Shown: positions 7,911-17,238, counted from the stretch's first letter. The stretch: 64,000 nucleotides of DNA from Bacillota bacterium (GCA_023434365.1 JAEYSV010000058.1:1-64000), one strand, 5' to 3'. Notes: generated by a model not told the origin, from the letters alone. Numbers and translations: made by a program.

Positions 7911-8759
7911 ATGAATAACGTTCTAGATGAATACGAACTGAATGATTTATATGTCAGGCACGCGGTTGACGCTCATCCTGATGATGCTAATTTCAACATG
8001 CACATACATGAAAAATGTGAAATTTTTTATTTTATTTCTGGAAATGCTGAATATATCGTTGAGGGCTCGAAATATCCTCTTGAAAAGGGGAGTCTGCTGA
8101 TTATGCGCCCTTCCGAGTCCCATAGAACAAGAATACTGGGAAGCAGAATTTACGAACGCTATGCCATTAATTTTTTGCCTTCCGTTTTAGACAGCATCGA
8201 TCCTCAACGCAGGCTTATTAAGCCCTTTGTAGACAGACCCCTAGGACGGGGAAATTTATATTCTCCCTCGGAATTTGACGGCATGTACCTTGACAGAATA
8301 TTTCATGAGCTGTGCTGCAATGATGATGATGATTATGGCAACCGTCTTAAGATACTTACGCATCTGTTCGGAATATTGCATATGATAAACAATGCATATC
8401 TGAAAAGAGGCGCATCGGAATACATGCCGCCTCAGAGCCTGTCGGAACAGATTGTAGCGTATGTGAATGCACATCTGTATGACGAGCTTTCCATTCCTAT
8501 GCTTGCAGAGCATTTTTATATAAGCGATTCACAGTTTGGCAGAGTGTTTAAACAGGCAACAGGAGCAGCACCGTGGGAATATATTACTATTAAGCGGCTT
8601 ACAGCCGCAAAAGAAAAAATCCGTAACGGTAGTTCAGCTCAACAAGCATGCGACATCTGCGGATTTGGAGATTATTCAGCTTTTTATAGAGCATATAAAA
8701 AATATTTCGGTAATGGGCCGAAAATAGGGTTGATGAGACAGGATGATGCATTATATTAG
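7911..8759 (+). CDS. AraC family transcriptional regulator with cupin sensor domain
   Basis: 282 aa from the ATG behind GGAGAG; an earlier in-frame start at 7857 lacks a binding site. The N-terminal cupin half contains MHIHEKCEIFYFISGN and RPSESHR. The C-terminal half has two helix-turn-helix units (LSIPMLAEHFYISDSQFGRV and ACDICGFGDYSAFYRAYKKY). Divergent from the isomerase/oxidoreductase pair and of similar GC, so it is the likely local sugar-responsive activator. The ~200-bp gap should hold its operator. Confidence 0.88.
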   Translation: MNNVLDEYELNDLYVRHAVDAHPDDANFNMHIHEKCEIFYFISGNAEYIVEGSKYPLEKGSLLIMRPSESHRTRILGSRIYERYAINFLPSVLDSIDPQRRLIKPFVDRPLGRGNLYSPSEFDGMYLDRIFHELCCNDDDDYGNRLKILTHLFGILHMINNAYLKRGASEYMPPQSLSEQIVAYVNAHLYDELSIPMLAEHFYISDSQFGRVFKQATGAAPWEYITIKRLTAAKEKIRNGSSAQQACDICGFGDYSAFYRAYKKYFGNGPKIGLMRQDDALY

Positions 8760-8875
8760 AAGAAAATAAATGTGGAATCAATATCAATGAAACAGTTCAA
8801 ATTACATATCGTTCTTATGAACCTGCCATTGATAACTTGATTTGTTGGATTTACCCAGATAGGTTAACCGAATAA
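8756..8875 (+). pseudogene. Short coding remnant downstream of araC-type gene
   Basis: An open frame reading ETVQITYRSYEPAI and DNLICWIYPDRLTE ends in TAA and has no own start or binding site. It overlaps the AraC stop in another frame. The composition looks like a real protein C-terminus, so it may be a gene tail left by a recombination event. Family not recognised. Confidence 0.3.
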
Positions 8876-8893
8876 CATGCGAGGTGAGATTCT

Positions 8894-9472
8894 ATGAAAA
8901 CATTGTTGTTTTTAGCAAAAGGATTCGAAACAATGGAGTTTAGTGCTTTTGTTGATGTCATGGGATGGGCAAGAAATGATTATGGATATGACGTTCCTGT
9001 TGTTACTTGCGGATTTCAAAAAGTAGTCGTAAGTACCTTCAATATTCCTATATTAGTTGAAAAAACCATTGAAGAAATTGATGTAAAAGACTACGATGCA
9101 TTAGCAATTCCAGGCGGATTTGAAGAATATGGATTTTATGAAGAAGCATATGATGAGAGGTTCCTAAATCTAATTCGCGAATTTGATAAGTGTGGTAAAA
9201 TAATTGCAACTATTTGTGTTGCTGCACTTCCCGTCGGGAAAAGTGGTGTACTTAAAGGGCGGAAAGCTACAACCTATCATTTACATGATGCATATCGTCA
9301 AAAACAGCTTAAAGAATTTGGTGTAGATGTAGTAAATGAACCAATTGTTGTCGATAGGAATGTTATTACATCTTATTGTCCTGAGACTGCATCAGGCGTC
9401 GCATTTTTATTATTAGAAAAATTGACTTCAACACATCAAATGGAATTTGTAAAAAGGGATATGGGTTTTTAG
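8894..9472 (+). CDS. DJ-1/PfpI family protein
   Basis: 192 aa single-domain flavodoxin-like fold. Shows LLFLAKGFETMEFSAF at the N-terminus, AIPGGFEEYGF with the conserved glutamate region, and nucleophile-elbow cysteine in ATICVAALPVGKSG. Members include glyoxalase III/deglycase-like and thiazole-biosynthesis-annotated (ThiJ) proteins; the exact reaction is not predictable. RBS GAGGTGA. Monocistronic, ending at a shared terminator. Confidence 0.88.
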   Translation: MKTLLFLAKGFETMEFSAFVDVMGWARNDYGYDVPVVTCGFQKVVVSTFNIPILVEKTIEEIDVKDYDALAIPGGFEEYGFYEEAYDERFLNLIREFDKCGKIIATICVAALPVGKSGVLKGRKATTYHLHDAYRQKQLKEFGVDVVNEPIVVDRNVITSYCPETASGVAFLLLEKLTSTHQMEFVKRDMGF

Positions 9473-9556
9473 AACTATTCGAGATGAATGTCCAGAAAAA
9501 ATGTAGCTTGGGGTATTCTATTAATTGGGCATGAAATATCGTCTTACGCAAAGATT

Positions 9557-9611
9557 AAAAAAACCACCTTCCGATGAATATCTACATATTTTCATCGGAA
9601 GGTGGTTTTTA
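9557..9611. terminator. Bidirectional terminator
   Basis: Long stem ACCACCTTCCGATGAA/TTCATCGGAAGGTGGT flanked by A- and T-runs. It lies between the convergent DJ-1-like gene and the chemoreceptor gene. Confidence 0.9.
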
Positions 9612-9653
9612 TTCCATCAGATATTTATTTGACTATGTGATTCAGTCTATGAG

Positions 9654-11768
9654 CTATTTCTCCTCCAGCTTAAACTTTTCAACAATTTCCTTTAAGCTTC
9701 TCGCGTTATTCATGCTTCTTTCCGCCGTTAAGTTGGTTTCATTTGACATATGAACTACCTCTGAGGTCTTCTCAGCAATATCTGTCACTCCTAAAGAAGA
9801 TTGCTCCATAATGGTGTTAATTCCTGCAGCTGAGGCGGTAATCTGCTTCGTGATTGTATTAAGGACTTCCATGGATTCATTGATCGATAGGAGCATATTC
9901 TTAATTGAATCGGCATCTTTGCCGTATTGATCGCTGGTTGCAACAATTTCCTTTAGATCCTTGATTGCTGTACCTTCAATAAAATCAATGGACTGTCCGA
10001 GACAAACTGCAAGACCCTCTACTGCAGAAACTGTCTCTCCGATAATTTTCTCTATTTCAATTGCTGTTTCATTCACAGTCCCTGCTAATTGTCTGATTTC
10101 GCTTGCCACTACGGCAAAACCTTTTCCTTGGTCCCCGGCTCTTGCTGCTTCTATAGAAGCATTCAGTGACAGCAGGTTAGTCTGTTTTGCAACTGTTTTA
10201 ATAATATTCGTAAGCGCATCAATTCTGCTGATGGCTTTTGCTTGTAATAAAGCAGCATCAGATTTTTTCTTAACATCGTTGAACAAGACATTCGCCTTCT
10301 CGGCTTTATCTGTATTTGAGGTTTTTACAATATCCGCCCTGTCTTTTATTTCTTCTGCAAGCTTCTTACCTGTAATGGATTTGAATGTTACCTCATTTAC
10401 GCTTTTTGAGATATTAAAAATGTCACTCTTTATCTCTTCGGTAGTTGCAGAGGCTTCTTCCATACTGGCTGCAAGCTCTTGTGCTGTAGCTGAGTTGTCG
10501 GTGGAGCTGCTATAGGTCTGTTTTGCAATCTGTTCTAGTTTCTCGGCATTCTCATCAATAATCCTGGAGGTATCATAGATCTCAGTCATAAAATTATTGA
10601 TGTTATTACGCATTTCTTCTAGCCCACGATTCATCGTCCCAATTTCATCCATACGACCAGGAAGCTTCTTATCCTTTTCTTCACTAGTCAGATCTAGCAT
10701 TGAAAACTTATTAATCTTAGTGGTTATCTTTTTGATCGGTTTTGTAATCATAAAAGAAATGATTTCACCAGTAACAAGGCTTACTAATATGAATATTGCT
10801 CCAAGGACCAAATTAAATTTTGTCATTTTGGCGCTTTCGGAGAAAAAATCGCTCTTTACTGCATAGATTCCTACACTCCAGCCTGGGGTGTTCTCTATAG
10901 GGGCATATCCGATATATATTGTCTCACCTGTCTTTTTATCAACATATTGCCCAATATCGATTGTGCCTGCTTTCAAAGTAATCATTTTATCGTAAATCGC
11001 TTTCAGATCGTCAGGTGCATTCTCTTTATCAAACTTTTCTGGTGTGTTCAAGTTTGATTCTTCGGTATTATTATGTGCAGAAATGATATCGGCATTTCGG
11101 TTAAGAATGAATGCACGCCCATGATTTCCGATTTTAATCTTTTTAATCATATTTCCTAACGAATCACGACCAGAAGTAGTTAATAATACGCCCATGAGGT
11201 CACCGGCTGGTAAGCCGTTCTTAATAATATGTACTCCTATTTGGAAGGTATATTTTTTTTGTTCATTTGATTCGTCAACAATTGTTGCATCTGATAAGGC
11301 TACTCCATTTTTAATTGCTTCATTATACAAATTGACATCTGAGTAATTTTTACCGTCATTAATGCTATTACCATTACTATCAATAAACGTAATTTTCGAA
11401 AAATCATATCGGGATTGTATAAAGGAAAGGATATCTTTTCTATCCATATCAGTCATCTCTTCACGACATAGCACATTACCTAACGCATTTGCTTGCGATA
11501 TGTAATACTTCATCTGGGTATCAATCTGTAATGAAGTCTCTTGTGCCATATCAAGCAATGATGATGTTAGGGCATACTCCGTACTCTTATTCATAGAATT
11601 CAAAGCTATGCTGCTTTGTATCACAGTTAGGACAACTGTTACGACAACAATCGATAAAGCGATCTGTAGGCTTAACATCCTTTTTTTAATAAAATGTTTT
11701 TTCCCCTCAGACGCTTTTTTTTCTTTCTTTCTCCTGATACTGAACCTTGGGTATTTTACTTCCTTCAT
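9654..11768 (-). CDS. Methyl-accepting chemotaxis protein
   Basis: 704 aa. Basic cytoplasmic N-terminus, transmembrane helix at ~33-55, an extracellular Cache-type sensor (~56-310), second helix at ~315-340, HAMP domain, then a long coiled-coil signalling domain. The conserved hairpin tip reads LLSLNASIEAARAGDQGKGF followed by AVVASEIRQLA. It senses an extracellular ligand and controls CheA at the flagellar motor. Start ATG behind GGAGG. Stands alone, with no che genes nearby, as is common for clostridial receptors. Ligand unknown. Confidence 0.95.
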   Translation of the reverse strand: MKEVKYPRFSIRRKKEKKASEGKKHFIKKRMLSLQIALSIVVVTVVLTVIQSSIALNSMNKSTEYALTSSLLDMAQETSLQIDTQMKYYISQANALGNVLCREEMTDMDRKDILSFIQSRYDFSKITFIDSNGNSINDGKNYSDVNLYNEAIKNGVALSDATIVDESNEQKKYTFQIGVHIIKNGLPAGDLMGVLLTTSGRDSLGNMIKKIKIGNHGRAFILNRNADIISAHNNTEESNLNTPEKFDKENAPDDLKAIYDKMITLKAGTIDIGQYVDKKTGETIYIGYAPIENTPGWSVGIYAVKSDFFSESAKMTKFNLVLGAIFILVSLVTGEIISFMITKPIKKITTKINKFSMLDLTSEEKDKKLPGRMDEIGTMNRGLEEMRNNINNFMTEIYDTSRIIDENAEKLEQIAKQTYSSSTDNSATAQELAASMEEASATTEEIKSDIFNISKSVNEVTFKSITGKKLAEEIKDRADIVKTSNTDKAEKANVLFNDVKKKSDAALLQAKAISRIDALTNIIKTVAKQTNLLSLNASIEAARAGDQGKGFAVVASEIRQLAGTVNETAIEIEKIIGETVSAVEGLAVCLGQSIDFIEGTAIKDLKEIVATSDQYGKDADSIKNMLLSINESMEVLNTITKQITASAAGINTIMEQSSLGVTDIAEKTSEVVHMSNETNLTAERSMNNARSLKEIVEKFKLEEK

Positions 11769-12087
11769 TTGTTGTTACCTCCGATTTTGTCAGTTTCAAT
11801 GTAAATCAGAAAATATTATATATTTTTGCCAATCACAACTGTCTGTATAGATGTATTTTTATTACAATTATACCATATTATTCAACTTTATTCTACTATT
11901 ATGTATAAAATATATAAGTATTCGTTACTTTATTTGGTCATTTTATCTTATTAATCTCAACATATCTATCGGTTATCATAATTCCGACACCAAAACAACG
12001 GAGGCACTATGATTTGACTTCCTATATTAGGAAAAGTATAATTAGATAAACAGAATTTTACATAAGTGTTTATTGGAGGATGTCAAG
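11769..12087. other. Divergent promoter region, chemoreceptor / CPBP protease
   Basis: AT-rich, about 320 bp, with no coding frame. It must contain promoters for both flanking genes. I looked for a sigma-D (TAAA-N15-CCGATAT) promoter for the chemoreceptor and saw only a partial CCGATA on the reverse strand near 11973. Confidence 0.5.
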
Positions 12088-12945
12088 ATGAAATCGGGAA
12101 TAAATAGTTCATTCAAATGTTTAATATATTTTTTGGGTTTTTTAATTATCCAAATGATTGTGAGCCTTGCATGCATAATACCAGTAGTTGTTAAAAATCA
12201 AGGCTTAGATGCTTCAAGTATGAATTCTGTTATAAGCGAGGCGTCCATACATAGTATTTTGTTTGTAAATATGGCCGCATACATTTTGTTTGTGGCTATC
12301 GTTTGGTTAATAATAAAAAAGCAAAAGAGGAAATTATCTCAGCAAATCAGATTCTGCAAAGTGCCTCTTAAAGCTTGTTTATTTCCTGTATTAACAGCAT
12401 TTTCCTTTTCTATGTTCTGGAACATATTTGTTGAAAGGCTGATTGTGCTTCCTATAAATATTAAAGAGAGTTTGGATAGCTACAATACAATGCTTACTGA
12501 AAGCAAAAATTATTTTTCACAGTTGTTTCCGTCAGGAGGGACTGTAATGTTTGTTCTGAGTGTTTTGATTATCGGACCAATTGCAGAAGAATTTATATTT
12601 CGAGGGCTTATTCAGACGAAACTACGCAGTTCCATGTCATCAACTTTGTCTATTGGTATAAGTGCTGCTTTTTTTGGTATCGCTCATCTTATGGCTTGTC
12701 CTATATTTGTGCTTTCTGCGTTTGTTATGGGAATTATACTGGCGTATTCCTACGAAAAGACAAATTCATTGATACCGCCTATTGTGGCTCATATTGTTGC
12801 TAATCTGGCAGGGGTTGCAGTAAATATCTGCAATGGTTTTAATGATATTTGGTTATGGGTATGTGCTATTTTGTTTGCCGGATTAACCATTTTAGGATGG
12901 TTTGGAATAAAAAAGGGATTTGTTCGAATTCCGTCTCGGGCTTGA
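12088..12945 (+). CDS. CPBP family intramembrane metalloprotease
   Basis: 285 aa multi-pass membrane protein; start chosen at ATG 8 bases after GGAGG. The three Abi/CPBP motifs are intact: IAEEFIFRG (glutamates and arginine), FFGIAHL (histidine) and PPIVAHIVANLAG (HxxxN-type). These form the glutamate/histidine active site in the membrane. Roles in the family include bacteriocin self-immunity and prenyl-protein-type processing. The last ~8 residues, ending RIPSRA, are encoded by sequence that resembles the tRNA-Gly 3' end, so the C-terminus may have been formed by an integration or recombination event. Confidence 0.87.
   Translation: MKSGINSSFKCLIYFLGFLIIQMIVSLACIIPVVVKNQGLDASSMNSVISEASIHSILFVNMAAYILFVAIVWLIIKKQKRKLSQQIRFCKVPLKACLFPVLTAFSFSMFWNIFVERLIVLPINIKESLDSYNTMLTESKNYFSQLFPSGGTVMFVLSVLIIGPIAEEFIFRGLIQTKLRSSMSSTLSIGISAAFFGIAHLMACPIFVLSAFVMGIILAYSYEKTNSLIPPIVAHIVANLAGVAVNICNGFNDIWLWVCAILFAGLTILGWFGIKKGFVRIPSRA
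12922..12943 (+). other. Degenerate tRNA-Gly 3'-end copy (possible att site)
   Basis: These 22 bases match the T-loop-to-acceptor end of the tRNA-Gly genes (e.g. 202-223) at 20 of 22 positions. The 5' part of a tRNA is absent. Tyrosine recombinases commonly leave such 3'-end repeats at the far end of islands inserted into tRNA genes. No integrase remains in the interval, so this is a candidate scar only. Confidence 0.4.
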
Positions 12946-13008
12946 TTGAATGTTATGTATTTACCAGCAGTTTAAGAGTTTAATAAAAATAGAATGGGAT
13001 GATTGTTT

Positions 13009-13578
13009 ATGAAGAAAAAAACACCACTTATGGTTATTGGAATATTGTTAATAGTTTTTGGTGTAGGGATATATTATTATTATACTCATTTTACAAACTC
13101 AGCAATTTTATCAAATGCTGCAAATAGGGAAGGATATTCGTTGAGTGTTGGTAAAGAGCCTATTGAAATTGAATTATTTATTAAACCTGAATGGATTCCT
13201 ATTGATTCAGATAAACCCATGAAATTAAATGTAAAACTATGTACGAAAAATAATACAGATATTATTCTAACTCAAGTATGGAATCGTGGAGAGGATATAT
13301 ACTTTTCCTTTGATACATCGTATCACTTGAATTATAAAAAAGGCGAATTCTTATATAATGGACTTTTCAATGAAGATGGATCATTTACATTCAATAGTAA
13401 TGCTGATGATTTTTTAGTATATAATGTAGCAAGTGAGTCAATTAGCTTTGGACGAGAAGGCTTTGGGCCAAACTCTGCATTTTCTTTTGGAATACAGCCC
13501 GATGAATATGATAAAATACGAAACGGATTTTATCTAAAGTATTCTGGAATGATGTTATATTCCTATTCATTGAATTAG
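13009..13578 (+). CDS. Hypothetical membrane-anchored protein
   Basis: 189 aa. One N-terminal transmembrane helix (~5-26, after MKKKTP) followed by a ~160-residue extracellular domain rich in beta-strand-forming residues. Start ATG behind a weak GGGATG; a TTG two codons earlier is the alternative. No lipobox cysteine. Function not recognised. Follows the CPBP gene without a visible terminator. Confidence 0.6.
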   Translation: MKKKTPLMVIGILLIVFGVGIYYYYTHFTNSAILSNAANREGYSLSVGKEPIEIELFIKPEWIPIDSDKPMKLNVKLCTKNNTDIILTQVWNRGEDIYFSFDTSYHLNYKKGEFLYNGLFNEDGSFTFNSNADDFLVYNVASESISFGREGFGPNSAFSFGIQPDEYDKIRNGFYLKYSGMMLYSYSLN

Positions 13579-13681
13579 CAACGGAGCTTCGAAAACCCAT
13601 AACTTTGAATTTAAAAGGTAAATACATAAACATATACGTAGTTGTTGTGAAGATTAATTTTTTTAAGGAGGTATTAGCGTT

Positions 13682-14107
13682 ATGGATGATGAATTACAGA
13701 TCAAAATGTACTCATTTACGGTAGATTGCAAAAACCTGAATGAGTTAGCAAAATTTTATGCGACGTTGCTTAAGTGGGAAATGATGTTTCTGGATGAAGA
13801 CTATGCATGTGTATACGCTCCAGGTACCAATCAGGGAACATATCCTTGTATATTATTTCAACGAAATCCTGAGTATAAACCGCCAGTGTGGCCGGAAGAG
13901 CCTGAAGCTCAACAGCAAATGGCACATTTAGACTTCGCCGTTAATGATTTAGAAAAAGCAGTTCAATATGCAATTCATTGTGGTGCAACGATTGCAGAAA
14001 AGCAATTTTCCGATAATTGGAGAGTTATGATTGACCCCGCCGGACATCCCTTTTGCTTATGCCAAATGAAATCAATTATTGAGAGTGCACATTTTGGGTT
14101 GTTATAA
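13682..14107 (+). CDS. VOC (glyoxalase/bleomycin-resistance fold) protein
   Basis: 141 aa. Paired beta-alpha-beta modules typical of the vicinal oxygen chelate superfamily: N-terminal FTVDCKNLNELAKFYATLL and C-terminal AHLDFAVNDLEKAVQYAI, then MIDPAGHPFCLCQ. Members include dioxygenases, glyoxalases and antibiotic-binding proteins; this one resembles the 'glyoxalase-like domain' group of unknown substrate. RBS AAGGAGG. Confidence 0.82.
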   Translation: MDDELQIKMYSFTVDCKNLNELAKFYATLLKWEMMFLDEDYACVYAPGTNQGTYPCILFQRNPEYKPPVWPEEPEAQQQMAHLDFAVNDLEKAVQYAIHCGATIAEKQFSDNWRVMIDPAGHPFCLCQMKSIIESAHFGLL

Positions 14108-14136
14108 AGTTTATAATATTTATGGAGAGAACTTAA

Positions 14137-14595
14137 ATGATAGTAATGAACTTAAAAAAAGAGAATATTCCATCCGTAATAAAGTTGCTCTCCAAAGGAA
14201 AGCCATATGTTCTTCCTCATCATGACTATGTATATTGGATAATGGAGGAGTATTTTCCTTCAAGTAACTATGTAGTAACATTTGAGAGTAAGATTATTGG
14301 GTTTATATGTGCACTCCCATCAATAGATAAACAATGCTATTTTATATGGCAGATTGTAATAGACGAGGAGTATCGAGGAAAAAAAGTAGCAACTTTATTA
14401 ATTGATCGAATTATTGATGAGGCAAAGCAAAGAGGTTTTAACAAGTTAGAGTTAACCATTAATTGCGACAATAAGGCAAGTTATAACTTATTTAAGCGCA
14501 TAGCAAAGGAACATAATACTAGTCTGGAAAAGGTTGGAGAATATAAATATAAAGATTCAATTGATGATGTGTACTCTATTGAATTATTTACATAG
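14137..14595 (+). CDS. GNAT family N-acetyltransferase
   Basis: 152 aa single GNAT domain. Motif A is DEEYRGKKVATLLIDRII and the region after it reads LTINCDNKASYNLFKRIA. RBS GGAGAG. The fold resembles ectoine-synthesis (EctA-like) and other amine acetyltransferases, but the substrate is unknown. Part of a loose rightward series of small genes. Confidence 0.82.
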   Translation: MIVMNLKKENIPSVIKLLSKGKPYVLPHHDYVYWIMEEYFPSSNYVVTFESKIIGFICALPSIDKQCYFIWQIVIDEEYRGKKVATLLIDRIIDEAKQRGFNKLELTINCDNKASYNLFKRIAKEHNTSLEKVGEYKYKDSIDDVYSIELFT

Positions 14596-14651
14596 TTTTA
14601 TTGTTGAGTATCCACTCGGGTACATTTTAATATGATTTGGGAGGGAGATAA

Positions 14652-15026
14652 ATGATAGCAATAATTGGTGCTTTCTTGTTCGCTGTAGTAGCTGTTATGA
14701 CGATTCTTGTGGCTTGTGGAGCTCCATTGGGTGAGTTTACAATGGGTGGAAAATATAAGATTTTACCTAAACGGCTTAGAATTGTATGTGTAATTTCATT
14801 TGCCATTCAGATGTTTGCAATCATTGTTATTTTACAGTCAGGAGGAATTTTAGAACGGTGGTTTTCTGCAAAAGTAACAAGGAATATCTGTATATTTTTT
14901 GCTATATATTTGTCCTTAAATACCATTATGAACATTTTATCAGATAGCAAAAAAGAGAAATATTTTGCAACTCCACTTTCTATTATGGCTGCTATATGTT
15001 TTTGGATTACCGCACTTAACTTGTAA
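14652..15026 (+). CDS. Small integral membrane protein
   Basis: 124 aa with four predicted hydrophobic helices (AIIGAFLFAVVAVMTILVA, CVISFAIQMFAIIVIL, NICIFFAIYLSLNTIM, PLSIMAAICFWITALNL). Strong RBS GGGAGGGAG. No catalytic motif and no family recognised with confidence. Confidence 0.7.
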   Translation: MIAIIGAFLFAVVAVMTILVACGAPLGEFTMGGKYKILPKRLRIVCVISFAIQMFAIIVILQSGGILERWFSAKVTRNICIFFAIYLSLNTIMNILSDSKKEKYFATPLSIMAAICFWITALNL

Positions 15027-15164
15027 TGATGTATTTTTCATGATTAAACCCCTAGTATTAATAATATTGGGAATCATCTAGTTAGTGGACAAGTCATTGA
15101 AATTATTAATGAAATGAGAAGCAGAAAGATTATTAATGAAATTAGTAAAAAAAGGAGGCTTATG

Positions 15165-15695
15165 ATGAGTCAACGTAAATTAGTGTTGTATATAGCATCA
15201 AGTCTAGATGGATATATTGCTACTGAAGATCACAATTTGGATTGGCTATTTGCAGTCGAAGGGGAAGGTGATAACGGTTATTCATCTTTTTATGATACGG
15301 TAGATACTATACTAATTGGAAGAGTAACTTATGATTGGATTATTGAGCATGAAAAAGGTAATTTTCCATACAAAGGGAAGGAATGCTATGTATTTACCAG
15401 AACGAAGATGATGGATAATGAATATGTGACCTTTATTAGTGACGATGTTGTTCCTTTCTCAAAAGAATTAAAAAGTAGAAACGGTCAAAGCATCTGGCTT
15501 GTTGGCGGAGGAAACTTACTTGACACTTTCCTCAAAGAAAAGTTAGTTGACGAACTTATTGTCACGGTTGCTCCAGTTTTACTTGGTAAAGGGATTCCTC
15601 TTTTCGGAAACAATAGCTTTCAAACACCCTTATCATTAAAAAGTATCAATCGAATTAATCAGTTTGTCGAACTTCATTACGAAGTTGTAAAATAG
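15165..15695 (+). CDS. RibD C-terminal/dihydrofolate-reductase-like protein
   Basis: 176 aa. Start chosen at the second of two ATGs, six bases after GGAGG. Dihydrofolate-reductase fold: LVLYIASSLDGYIA at the N-terminus, WLVGGGNLLDTFL in the NADPH-binding region, VAPVLLGKGIPLF near the end. In riboflavin synthesis such domains reduce deaminated pyrimidines, but stand-alone copies like this have unknown substrates. A short near-repeat of ATTATTAATGAAAT lies just upstream at 15098-15145. Confidence 0.85.
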   Translation: MSQRKLVLYIASSLDGYIATEDHNLDWLFAVEGEGDNGYSSFYDTVDTILIGRVTYDWIIEHEKGNFPYKGKECYVFTRTKMMDNEYVTFISDDVVPFSKELKSRNGQSIWLVGGGNLLDTFLKEKLVDELIVTVAPVLLGKGIPLFGNNSFQTPLSLKSINRINQFVELHYEVVK

Positions 15696-15698
15696 TAG

Positions 15699-15827
15699 GG
15701 GCATCCTAGTATTGGTGCCAAAGTTGTGAAAATGTTAGTGAAAAAGGGGAAGAATTCAGAAGTGTGTTGGGAGAGAACAGAGTATGCTGATGGCACTTTT
15801 GGGGATGTATACTTTTTCAATTCGTAG
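15699..15827 (+). pseudogene. Coding remnant, unknown family
   Basis: An open frame directly after the stop of the RibD-like gene reads HPSIGAKVVKMLVKKGKNSE, then CWERTEYADGTFGDVYFFNS before a stop. It has no start codon or binding site. Protein-like composition suggests the C-terminus of a lost gene. Confidence 0.3.
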
Positions 15828-16272
15828 CATAAGAATAATGAATTAGGTTTATTATTAAGACTTCTGGCAATAATTAAGGCAAGGGAGTGTATCCTCCCCT
15901 GCCATGCCAAGTTTATTACAGTTACCTTATTATTGTAGGCCCCCACATTTTTAATACTTATCCTTCTGAAGGTTAATTTTTATTAGTTAAAGAGGATATT
16001 AGTACAATGACAATTTCGATGAAATGACAGAGCACTAATAATAATGTGAGTACTTCTATAATTGTAATAGAAATCACCTACTTTCTATATGATTCAATGT
16101 AGGTAACTTTTTTCAGCTTGGCTACATATATATTATCAAATATAATTAATAAATAAAATATTATTGTAATTAATTCTGTGCTGAAGGAATTTATTAGGTT
16201 GGCAGCATGACAGCAAATTAGATTTTGAAAATTATCCATTTGAATAAAGTGAAAGATTAAAAGGAGTACATA
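15828..16272. other. Intergenic region with weak hairpins
   Basis: No coding frame. One GC-rich hairpin at about 15878-15903 (GGCAAGGGAG with CTCCCCTGCC, one mismatch), and an ACCTAC/GTAGGT dyad near 16077-16107 followed by T-rich sequence, which may be a weak terminator. The rest is AT-rich and probably holds the promoter for the next acetyltransferase. Confidence 0.45.
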
Positions 16273-16809
16273 ATGTTTTTTAAAGAAATCGAAACAGAAC
16301 GTTTATATTTAAAGAATCTCTCATTTGAGGATCGAGAGTTTATGTTATATCATTTTTCCAATGATAACGTTAATCAATACCTGTTTGATGCAGAGCCATT
16401 AAGCAGCTTAGAGGAAGCAGATGAGATTATTGGTTTTTATTTGGAGCCAGAACCTCGTTTGCAACACCGATGGATACTAGTATTAAAAAGTAATGGTGAA
16501 AAAATAGGCACTTGTGGCTTTCATTACTGGGATATCAATAAAAACTGTGTAGATATAGGTTATGACCTTCAAAAAGAGTATTGGGGACAAGGGCTTATGC
16601 GTGAGGCGCTGTCTGCCATATTAGATTTTGCGAAGAATGAGATGAAGGTTGGGCAAATCCGTGCGCATATTTATGTTGACAACCCAAAATCAATTGAGAT
16701 AGCAAAAAGGTTTGGCTTTGCGTTTCATGGAGAAACAGAGATCTGTCAATTCAGAAATGAACCATACCTGCATCATATTTATACTTTGGATTATAAGACT
16801 ACAAAATAG
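16273..16809 (+). CDS. GNAT acetyltransferase, RimJ/RimL-like
   Basis: 178 aa. Begins ETERLYLKNLSFEDREFM, typical of the RimJ/RimL/SpeG-like group. Acetyl-CoA motif YDLQKEYWGQGLMREALSAI, then VDNPKSIEIAKRFGFAFHGE. Transfers acetyl to protein N-termini or small amines; target unknown. RBS AAAGGAG. Confidence 0.87.
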   Translation: MFFKEIETERLYLKNLSFEDREFMLYHFSNDNVNQYLFDAEPLSSLEEADEIIGFYLEPEPRLQHRWILVLKSNGEKIGTCGFHYWDINKNCVDIGYDLQKEYWGQGLMREALSAILDFAKNEMKVGQIRAHIYVDNPKSIEIAKRFGFAFHGETEICQFRNEPYLHHIYTLDYKTTK

Positions 16810-16856
16810 GATAATAAAATACGATATGGATAAAACGTTCAAGAAGGAGTTCATTG

Positions 16857-17238
16857 TGAGTGATATAGGAAATGATTATCAAACGATTAACACTAATATA
16901 TGGAGTGACATTAATGACTGTCTTACGGATAAGTCGGACGGTCAGCTGGCCGAGTGGAGGAAGTGTTTATGTTCTATCCAGATTATAAAAATGAAGATGC
17001 CCTTATATCAAGGTTTTCACTTCCCTATAGCTCGATTCGAGATTTATCTGAAGAACAGAAGAAGGCAAGGTTAGAAGAAAAGATGCCGTTTGCATTCAGT
17101 CATACGCTTACGGAACAGATTGGTGGATTAATAAACGCTGGTTTTGAAATCACGGATTTATTTGAAGATTGTGAAGGAGGAGGGTTATTCGATAAGTATA
17201 TGAATTCTTATGTAGCAGTTCGTGCGATTAAGAAGTAA
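16857..17238 (+). pseudogene. SAM-dependent methyltransferase, truncated and frameshifted
   Basis: A frame starting at GTG behind AAGGAG (SDIGNDYQTINTNIWSDIND...) is displaced near 16950 by a frame ending FAFSHTLTEQIGGLINAGFE and GGLFDKYMNSYVAVRAIKK. That is the usual C-terminus of class I methyltransferases of the UbiE/type-11 group. The SAM-binding glycine motif (E/DxGxGxG) is missing, so the core has been deleted. Confidence 0.55.

Noticed and set aside
9961..10515. 184-aa forward frame opposite the chemoreceptor
   Set aside because: Shadow of the coiled-coil coding bias on the other strand; no RBS.
15677..15946. 89-aa reverse frame
   Set aside because: Overlaps the end of the RibD-like gene and a forward-strand remnant; no RBS or recognisable motif.
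16712..17074. 120-aa forward frame overlapping the GNAT end
   Set aside because: Out-of-frame overlap with a clear GNAT gene; only its later part (from 16857) is kept, as a methyltransferase remnant.
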